A DNA stretch of 14,662 nucleotides, from contig NC_090615.1 of NCBI RefSeq assembly GCF_004359215.1, positions 803,465 through 818,126 of the forward strand, given 5' to 3'. Below the pieces are notes generated by a model. That model saw nothing but the letters and a program-made list of their open reading frames with translations. It had not been told where the DNA came from and did no database searches. Source of the stretch: Bremia lactucae (taxonomy: Eukaryota > Oomycota > Peronosporomycetes > Peronosporales > Peronosporaceae). Position 1 is the first letter of the stretch, and every line of letters starts with the position of its first letter. The translations under genes and the position numbers were made by a program. This document shows positions 8,061 through 14,662 of the stretch, one piece after another.

Positions 8061-9345
8061 ATTAATTTGTTCGGCTTACGTCAAGGATGACCAGTGCGCA
8101 GCTCTGCTGCGAGCTCTTAAGAGCACTGAGTCGGACATTAAATTGTCGGCAAATGCGTGCGAGCTTACATCGATTTTTTATCGACAACGGCATGTTGCTT
8201 AATTACACAGATGCTGCATATACTCTGCGCATCGTTGTTCCTCAGGATGAGGATTTAACGTTTCGAATCCTCTATGAGGCACATAATACTGTTGTTAGTG
8301 GTCATCTCGTTAGAGGAAGAAGCTATGGCTCCGTGAGCTAGATTTATTTGTGATTCAAAGATTTACAAAAGGGTATGCACATACGTTCGCACATGCGAAA
8401 CTTGCCAACGGGTCAAAAACTCGGCTGACGCTGCTGCGCCACTGGCCAGTCTACCCGAACCCACAGGGTGTTGAGAGTCCATAGGAATGAATTTTTTGGT
8501 TGGCCTACCGAAAGATTCTGCCGGTAACACAGGCATCATGATTTTTTCTAACCGGTTAAGCAAAACGGCTCATTTAGCAGCTGTGCCGGATATCATTGAT
8601 GGTGAAGGCACAGCAACGCTGTTTATTGATCACGCGTTCTGACAACACGGTTTGCCTGCGGCAATTGCCTCTGAACAAAACTTCCGTTTCACGGGTGAAT
8701 ACTGGATATCGATCTTTGGAGTGCTTGGCACCAGATTTAACATGTCCAGAGCGGATCATCCGCAGACCGATGGTCAAACTGAACGTGTCAGTCGCGTCAT
8801 TGAAGTCGTTCTGCGCAATGTGTGTGCTGAGACACCAAAGCACTCGAGCACACTACTCCCGGAAGTGAAGTTGCGTTAATTAACGCTTTACATGCCTCTA
8901 TCGGCTATACTCCATTCTACGTAAACGTTCTCACACACCCACGCGTTCCGTTAACGATACCACTACGTGGTTCAGGGCTTGGCGGGGAAGAATTAGCCGA
9001 TAGGCTTGCTGATATCAGCCCTGTTACCGTTCGGAAACAAGTAAGCGAAATTTTCGCAACGCGATTAAGTGTCTTAAGACATGTGCGTGACGCGATGGCT
9101 GATAGCCAAGACGAACACAAAGAACAAGCGGATGCCAAAGGCAGAAGTTGTATTGATTCTTATGCGGTCGGAGATCGAATTTTGCTAAAAGCTAAGAACC
9201 TACCTACAAACTTGGTTTTCGCGACCTTCAAGACCAAATTGCGCCCGCGCTTTATTGGACCATTTGGGGTGGTGGCCAAGAAGGGCCTAGCTTACACGCT
9301 AAACCTTACTCACAAGACCCAGATTTCTACGTGGGCTTGATTAAG
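8061..9345 (+). pseudogene. Element A integrase, inactivated
   Basis: The H2C2 zinc-binding domain is present: RIVVPQDEDLTFRILYEAH then SGHL (about 8227-8305), and after a frameshift RTCETCQRVK (about 8383-8418). In the DDE core the first Asp is Asn (GMNFLVG, AAT 8490-8492) and the second is Glu (ASEQNFRFTG, GAA 8673-8675). The Glu in ADHPQTDGQTERV (GAA 8781-8783) is kept. A stop lies at about 8640. Further on are SIGYTPFYVN, ATRLSVLRHVRDAMADSQ (9060-9105) and the C-terminal GPF module KLRPRFIGPFGVVAKKGLAY (9238-9298). It belongs to a lineage different from element B: the C-terminal wording differs throughout and no chromodomain follows. Confidence 0.85.
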
Positions 9346-9625
9346 CTTTATTGGGAAGGCGCTTCCGCCGAGACAGGCGGCCATGGCGCAGATTAGTGTA
9401 TCCTCACCGGGATGTCCAGCAGGCCCTCTAAACGAGGTTGTTGACGCTCCAACGTTGACAGAAGGTTTTGGATCGCGTCAAAAGAGCCCTCAATCCGAGC
9501 AAAGCCTTCGCGAGGAAGTGGCATCTCGCGCTTTTAAAGCATCAATACCTTCACTGAGAGTTTGGCCCATCCTTTTCACTTTTTGTTTTCATTGGAAACA
9601 GGACGATCGGAATTTCTCTCATTGA
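9346..9625 (+). pseudogene. Element A integrase C-terminal tail
   Basis: A Pro/Ser/Glu-rich reading at 9383-9625 (SSPGCPAGPLNEVVDAPT, SEQSLREEVASRAFKAS) follows the GPF module after a stop near 9340. Such disordered tails are common in this group. I see no chromodomain in any frame here. Function unknown. Confidence 0.45.
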
Positions 9626-9725
9626 GGTCACCGAAGCCTCACGGGCCTGATCACGCAAACGCGTCAAATACTGATGTTACTTTGTAAGGTATCGCTCATG
9701 AAGAGGATGGGGAAAAGGAGCGCGG

Positions 9726-10062
9726 CTCCTACACACCTCTCGTGTGGACGAATATCGTCGGACCCCACATCCGTTCCCAGAACGTGGTACCGCGGATGTT
9801 TTTGCTACATTGCGCAGGACACCATACCCTGAGTCCAACATAATTACGAGTGCGCTCGACGAAGATTAAGAGCAGGCAATCCTCAGAGAGGAATAAGCTC
9901 GTCGTCAAGCTGCAGACATTGCGAAAGCAAAAGCTCACAGCGATATCGATTCACTCCAATTAGTGTGGAAGAGCACTTCAAAAAAGTTACAGGTCGCAGC
10001 TTGATCATCGAGACCTCCGGGCCCAAGTCGAGGACGCCGAAGGAGCTCGCTGGTCGCGACGC
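9726..10062 (+). pseudogene. Coiled-coil remnant, possibly gag-derived
   Basis: One frame reads RVDEYRRTPHPFPERGTADV, then, past two stops, ARRQAADIAKAKAHSDIDSL to about 9990. A shifted frame continues LDHRDLRAQVEDAEGARWSR to about 10062. The charged heptad pattern and arginine-rich text resemble C-terminal parts of gag-like proteins or an unrelated coiled coil. The unit could be the end of element A or a scrap of a third element. The flanks 9626-9725 and 10063-10258 show nothing recognisable. Confidence 0.35.
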
Positions 10063-10258
10063 TCCAATAGAGCGTGACTTTCATAGTCCACCATCTTCTC
10101 ATCGTTAAGGAAGGAGCTAAGAGTCTGGGGCTGACGCTTAGTTGCCATCAGACAAAGGAATGCAGAACCCAACCGAACGGTTAGCTGTTTATATTCCAAC
10201 CTCAAAAAATAAATAAAGCGAATCTTGTCATCGGTGTCAACAGTCTGATGGAGGAGTG

Positions 10259-11438
10259 TGTAATGGGGCACACTTCGGTTGGTGAACCGTTGTTCTGGTA
10301 AATCTATTGTATGGGTAAAATACTCTTCTTGTACTACGACTTGTACTGCTTCAGTTCAAGTCCACTTCGCACTGCTTCAGTTGCGAGTGGTGCCTTCAGT
10401 CACTTCACATACACTAGTACGTGCAGAGAAAGACTTCCCTTAAGACAACAACCTTAATTAGCGTTAAAAATGTATTGATATAATAAAGTTTCTCTTCTTT
10501 CTATCTGTTAATGCTAACTTAATTATAAACATATACTAAACATGCAATAAAAATCTTATCTGTCTCTCTCTCTCTTTGTTTATGTTTACAGCTGATTAGT
10601 CTGCGGGATACATAGATATACCGGCTTATACCTATTCATGGATAAGATTTCCGAGCATTATTATATGAAGTAATATTCTCCAAATACTATCTACCTTTTA
10701 GATAATATATTAATTAACAACCTTAAGTGTTAATTTCATGAAACGATACACCCCGTTGTATCCCCCAAAGAGGGGTCGAATTCACGTGATGTATCACCAC
10801 GTGCACCCGCAACATCTAGTTTTGCGTGTGAAGAGGATACTACGGCAGACGGAACGTCTGCCGCAAGTGACATTAGCGCGTCATGCGCGGCTGCATGAAC
10901 CGCAGCCGAAGGAGCTTCCAGCACCCCATATGGATTTATTCTTCATGTGATAGAATTTAAATGATAGTTTTGACCAATCAACATCATTTTAAATTAAGTG
11001 GTCACATAGTGACCACTCTATACAATGACAGTCAAAGTGATTGCCGTTTAAGGGATCGACTACGAATGCGAGTCGGACGAATTGCCCGACTCGGAGAGAA
11101 TAGAACAGTCGCCTGATAAACGTCAGGCGTCTGGCTATGAGCCTTCGAAAGAGAGGACTCATTGCGATAGACGCGTTAATAGTCTGTTTGGTTCCGACGA
11201 TGAGGATAATTACCCATCGCCCGTATCGTCTCCCGTACGGTCACCTGCACCTGTTTCTGTGCAAGGTGATGACGATGGCGTAAGCCATCGTAATAAAGGT
11301 TCTTGTGGTATCCTTCTTCAGTGAGTACAACTCAGCGGAGTGAAGACAATAAAATGTCTCGTCTCGCCCCTAAGATGAAGCCGTGGCTTTTGTCCGAACG
11401 GCTAATTAACAGCTTGTCTAGAGAGACTACTCCACACA
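10259..11438 (+). repeat. Long terminal repeat, copy 3
   Basis: Begins TGTAATGGGGCAC at 10259, then has about 65 nt not found in copies 1 and 2, and joins the common LTR text at about 10337 (acgacttgtactg). From there to 11438 it matches copy 2 with an offset of 6850 then 6849 (one A-run base). Seen on -, it follows the chromodomain end of element B by about 450 bp, the place of a 3' LTR. Dense hairpins as in the other copies. The outer limit is less certain than the inner one. Confidence 0.7.
11052..11324 (+). CDS. Acidic Ser/Pro-rich open reading frame inside the LTR (copy 3)
   Basis: Same translation as 4203-4475 (PDSERIEQSPDKRQASGYE then an acidic DDED patch), without an ATG, ending 28 bp before the MSRLAPK start in another frame. 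If copy 3 is the 3' LTR of element B, this frame is antisense to that element. No function assigned. Confidence 0.3.
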   Translation, partial: GIDYECESDELPDSERIEQSPDKRQASGYEPSKERTHCDRRVNSLFGSDDEDNYPSPVSSPVRSPAPVSVQGDDDGVSHRNKGSCGILLQ

Positions 11439-12531
11439 ATAAATACCCCTGTTCTATTGCGATAAAGCTACATGGCCTTGATCCCAGCGCGAAAAACTTT
11501 CGCGCTGAGGAAGATGCTTTTCTTAACCATCGATGGTTTAGTGGCAACAATAAGCGAGATAAGGTCTCGCTTATACAAGCCTGGAGTGTGTTCATTCGCA
11601 ATGTCAAAGGTATTGGAATCGAAGGTTGGCATCAAAGACTTAACGCGATTCGCGTTAAGTTTGAAAAACGAACTCCAATAGGTGCAAAGTCCAAATTGCA
11701 TCGGTTGTCTTGTAGCAGGACTTCCATGCCTCACGTGGGGTTATGCTTGTCCGTGTTGTGTTGACAACACGAAGAGAGTAAAAGAGGATGTCTATCGCCT
11801 TTCTTCGCCTTGGGGAAAGGCTCGCATCTCGATTGAGATGCGTGATGTGATTGACGTTTTGCAATCGATTTACAGGCGCCAGGGGCGCGTGTTTTCTAAT
11901 GGGCCTTCTGAGCCATCGGATGGTTCTCGTCATACTGACGGACGAGGCCCTCAACTTCAGCAACTAGCTGAGAACGAGGCTCCCAGCTGTCATGCAAGGT
12001 GGATAACCGCGCCAGCGAACAAGATAACTCGTTCGCTGCCCCTTCACATCACGGTGGTTCTGGATACGTTCCACAAGGAAACACTGACCACCGTGGAAAT
12101 CCACCAAAGGTTGTGGTGGAGGCGAGAATCTTAGATCCGAACCGTATGTCGGATCTAATGTCGAAGATCGACAAAATCGATCACTTCCTACATGATTTGG
12201 AGGAGGGACTTGAGCACGAACGCGGCAAGCGTCGCTCGTTGGAGCAGACGGTGCAGGCTCACCTTATCGAGCGGTTAGAAGACCGTTTGAAGAGTGCGTA
12301 CTCCATGTTGGAGTACGAGCGGAAGTATGATGCTGTTTGCGATGAGCTATCGTCAGCTCATCGCAGTTTCGAGGATATTCGGAACCGGCATGAGAAACTT
12401 CAGGTTCAACATGAAAATCGGGTTCGCGATCACAAGAACATTTGGGGATTATTGAAAAGGGTGGTCCGATCCGACCTCGGAAGAAGCCGCGTACTGATGG
12501 TACGGGCGGAGCCGATCAACATAAAACGTAG
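11354..12531 (+). pseudogene. Gag-like protein with long coiled coil (copy 3)
   Basis: Starts MSRLAPKMKPWLLSERL at 11354. Its order is a helical part (11500-11700: NHRWFSGNNKRDKVSLIQAW, KFEKRTPIGAKSKLHRLS), a frame change near 11710, CVDNTKRVKEDVYRLSSPWG, a second frame change near 12000, then an unbroken frame over 200 codons long from 11999. That last part carries SFAAPSHHGGSGYVPQGN and a coiled coil (12146-12440, with SMLEYERKYDAVCDELSSAH). One lost base near 12455 separates it from the basic end RPRKKPRTDGTGGADQHKT, which stops at TAG 12529-12531. Two features favour coding: length without stops, and third-position bias of differences from copy 2 in the coiled coil (about 11 of 19 counted). 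Against it, element B's tail and chromodomain occupy the other strand. Confidence 0.5.
11896..12483 (-). pseudogene. Element B integrase tail and chromodomain
   Basis: Continues the integrase below. The linker on - includes REPDFHVEPEVSHAGSEYPR, one stop near 12260, GEPAPSAPTSDACRVRAQV and PPPQPLVDFHGGQ. The chromodomain occupies 12080-11915: FLVERIQNHRDVKGQ, YLVRWRGYPP, then after a one-base shift HDSWEPRSQLVAEVEGL, ending at TAG 11896-11898. It has the aromatic and WEP positions of chromodomains and sits at the C-terminus of integrase, the usual chromovirus order. About 450 bp of 3' sequence separates it from LTR copy 3. The whole stretch is repeated, in reverse complement, at 1-353 and beyond. 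Confidence 0.85.
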
Positions 12532-12883
12532 GATGTGTTCGCATCCTACGTGGGACTTCTATTGTGTACGCATTGCTTCTGCGATGCAGTTCACGGAAAG
12601 GCCAACGATTTTGGTTAGTAGTTAACTGCTACCCACATTAGTGACTACACGCTTAGGTAGGTTTACCGTAGAGAGTAGCACCAGACCATTAATTTTAAGT
12701 GAATGAATATTTGCTCTTCCATGTTCGTCTGCATTCCGTTTCTGACGGACCACTGCGTTAGCAATGGAATCCTGAACGAAACGGATTATTGATTCTCGAG
12801 TTAGCAGAAATTCTTCTGCTGACTCATTTGTTTTGTCTTTTTCAGTGCGCTTTGTGCGCAATGCCATGAGATCATTATCATCT

Positions 12884-12964
12884 TCGATGTCGATATCTTC
12901 GACATCACTGGTGTCGATGTTAATTTCGACAACACACGTCTCGATGTTAACTTCGACGCGTGAT
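12884..12964 (-). repeat. Three imperfect 27-30 bp tandem units in element B integrase
   Basis: tcgatg starts recur at 12884, 12914 and 12941, each followed after 5-8 nt by ttcgac, so every unit is itself a small hairpin. On - they encode an acidic repeat, VEVNIET, VEINIDT, VEDIDIED, lying in the integrase C-terminal region before the FLLTRE block. This is likely a slippage-expanded linker. Confidence 0.7.
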
Positions 12965-13003
12965 GAGCATGAGCTAAAAGTGGTTTTGCTCGTGCGAGCC
13001 CCC

Positions 13004-13012
13004 CCCCCTAAA
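13004..13012. repeat. C homopolymer run in element B integrase
   Basis: Nine or so C in a row, encoding a Gly-Gly-Gly stretch on the - strand. Such runs are prone to slippage and to base-calling error, so the reading frame across this point should be treated with care. Confidence 0.6.
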
Positions 13013-13759
13013 CTAAAGGATCCCTCTAATTGGGTGGGTATGCGGGGATGGCGTAAGCCATTCACGAAGAACGGCGTATGCGTTGTAGACGCATGCTCCA
13101 GATTATTGTTGTCGAATTCGACCATATGTAAAAACTCGCTCCAATTCGGATACGATTGGACGTAACCTCGAAGCATCTCTCTGAGGACGCGATTTACGCG
13201 TTCTGTTTAACCATCCGTTTCTGGATGATCAGATGTTGACATAGTCAGCCGTGTTCCGAGAGATCGGAACACGCAAAAAAATTGCCAGAACCCCGCCGTG
13301 AACCGTGAGTCTCTATCCAAGACTAATTTACGGGGTAAACCGTGGAGTTTGAATACCATGTCGATAAAGCACACGAGAACAGCCCGGAGCCGGGATCGAC
13401 TCTGATACTGCAGCAAGATGTACCATCTTGCTGAATATGTCTACAAAATCAAGGATTCCATTGTTTTTGTGATCGTCTTCGGGAAATCCGAAGGCGAAGT
13501 CCATAGATGCGGACTACCAACATTCTGCCGGAAGTGGTAGAGGTTGAAGAGATGCACGGGATGAAAGGCTAGGCTTCACCTGTTGACATACCTCGCATGA
13601 ACGAATGTTCTTGCGCACGAGCTGATACTGGCGAGGCCAGTAAAAGTCGCGACTTACTGTGAGGTAAGCCTCCCACGTCCACGATGTCGACTTGTTGGGA
13701 GCATCGTGACACTCATACATGACGCGCAAGCGCAAATCATTGTGAGTTGAGGCGACCAC

Positions 13760-13926
13760 ACGTGGACTGTCGCTGGCAACGGATGCGTAATACAGAAACC
13801 GTTGCGTGTTCTATATCAATCGGATGACGATCTATATAAAGCCTGAAAACCTTCAAACGATTTATTGGATGGATTTTATATGATCTATTAAACGAAAACG
13901 CTCATAATCTTATGTGTAGGCTTTCT
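13760..13926 (-). pseudogene. Element B link between RNase H and integrase
   Basis: About 170 bp on - joining the RNase H end to the integrase zinc domain. It has an AT-rich stretch and several stops and no clear motif. Intact members have a short variable linker here, so erosion is the simplest reading. Confidence 0.4.
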
Positions 13927-14662
13927 TTATGTCATCAACGTAGGTTGATGACGGAAACTTGTAATTAGTGTTGCAAGTTTGTATTTATTTTCACTGTTGG
14001 CATGCGCAGCCGGCTTGAAATCGGGTCGGCGTGACAACGCATCAGCGACGACATTAATTTCCCCTGGTTTATATTTCACGAAGAAATATACTCCTCGAAG
14101 AAGGATAGCCACCTCGCCATTCTTTGTGAGTGGTGTGGGCTGTTTACGGCCGTGCGTAATGACGCATGGTACGTATATACGATGCACGGTTTATCTCCTA
14201 GGAGATAGACTCTAAATTTAGCCAATGCATATTTCATGGCAAGGAGTTCCTTGTCATGCACCGAAAAATTGCGTTCAGCTGGTTGCAGCTGATGCGATTG
14301 GGAACAGACGACGCGATCCGCGCTGTCTCTATCGTTGCATTAACGCACAGCCGAATGCGAAATCGCTGGCGTCACAGACCACATGGAATGGTCTCTCTTG
14401 ATCTGCAATCGCCAAGATGGGCGATTGCAACAAGCTTTGCTTGATACCTTCAAACGAACGCTGACAATCAGCGTTCCATAACCATTTCTCGTCTTTTTTT
14501 CAAGAGATGAGAGATATGAACTGTCATCTCGGCATGATTGCGAGAGTACTTGTGCAAGTACGCCGCTAAACCAAGGAACTTTCTAAGTCCCTTGACATCG
14601 ACTGGAACTGGCCAGTCGGTAATTGCCTTGATCTTTTCGGATTCAGGGTGCACGCCGTGTTT
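13927..14662 (-). pseudogene. Element B RT connection and RNase H, runs off the right edge
   Basis: From the right edge on -: HPESEKIKAITDWPVPVDV, LRKFLGLAAYLHKYSRN, LLKK, then an extra A in a run of seven near 14495 breaks the frame. Resuming: WLWNADCQRSFEGIKQSLL, PFHVVCDASDFAFGCALMQ (Asp in CDAS at 14365-14376), a stop/shift near 14330, HDKELLAMKYALAKFRVYLL (Glu kept), and IVYTYHASLRT. In the last, the Asp of the usual YTDH is Tyr (14169-14171), which should kill RNase H. QRMARWLSFFEEY, VKYKPGEINVVADALSRRPD and AAHANSENK close the domain. RT fingers, palm, protease and any gag of this element lie outside the window. Confidence 0.85.

Larger units (their letters stand above)
12484..13759 (-). 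pseudogene. Element B integrase, catalytic triad intact but with stops
   Basis: On -, zinc-binding domain first (13759-13514): YECHDA, then CEVCQQVKPS; the second histidine of the HHCC set is blurred by an indel near SWTWEAYL. DDE core: SMDFAFGFPEDD (Asp codon 13499-13501), LDRDSRFTAG (13317-13297), then SDHPETDG, a TAA at 13207-13209 in place of Gln, and TERVNRVL; all three acidic residues are kept. Next SEFLHMVEFDNNN and THTPFFVNGLRHPR, an acidic repeat insert (12884-12964), FLLTRESIIRFVQDSIANAV, and VNLPKRVVTNVGSS with TAA at 12622. The GPF module continues after a lost base (FRELHRRSNAYTIEVPRRM), followed by FYVDRLRPYHQYAASSE to about 12490. Few lesions, so recently active by family standards. 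Confidence 0.85.

Noticed and set aside
8574..8843. Frame on - opposite the element A integrase
   Set aside because: No motif; the + strand carries the conserved integrase core.
10005..10271. 88-codon frame on - before LTR copy 3
   Set aside because: No recognisable family, crosses into the LTR edge, and overlaps the coiled-coil remnant on +.

Overview
The window is almost entirely made of Ty3/gypsy-type LTR retrotransposon DNA, mostly broken. No host gene, tRNA, rRNA or CRISPR is visible. The pol proteins (a YxDD-type reverse transcriptase, an H2C2-zinc integrase with ADHPQTDGQTER/SDHPETDG blocks, a C-terminal chromodomain) are of the kind abundant in repeat-rich eukaryotic genomes. Their wording resembles oomycete (Phytophthora/downy mildew) gypsy elements most closely. 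That assignment is inference from family resemblance; nothing here proves the host.

Layout. Positions 1-1955 hold a segment running off the left edge; read on + it is the integrase tail and chromodomain followed by a long terminal repeat (copy 1). Positions 1956-3060 hold unrecognised DNA, and 3061-3468 a small non-coding element with long terminal inverted repeats. Positions 3472-5696 hold a second copy of the LTR-plus-flank segment in the opposite orientation (copy 2), ending in a 90-bp fold-back palindrome. From about 5745 to 9560 lies the decayed pol of element A on +: protease, spacer, RT, gutted RNase H, integrase. Positions 9726-10062 hold a coiled-coil remnant. Positions 10259-12531 hold a third copy (copy 3). 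From 14662 down to 11896, on -, lies the pol of a different lineage, element B: RT end, RNase H, integrase, tail, chromodomain. It runs directly into copy 3, so copy 3 looks like the 3' end of B.

The three LTR segments are almost identical, while the adjoining internal DNA is nearly identical between copies 1 and 3 but clearly diverged in copy 2. All gag/pol reading frames carry frameshifts, stops or lost catalytic residues, so no element is autonomous as it stands. Element B is much less decayed than element A.

Two observations stand out. First, the internal DNA next to each LTR reads well on both strands: integrase tail plus chromodomain on one, and a gag-like protein with a coiled coil and a basic end on the other, in a constant antisense codon phase. 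Second, the LTR and element-B DNA is packed with short perfect inverted repeats (8-10 bp arms, 3-8 nt loops), far more than chance predicts. The second observation may help explain the first, because hairpin-rich DNA is similar to its own complement.
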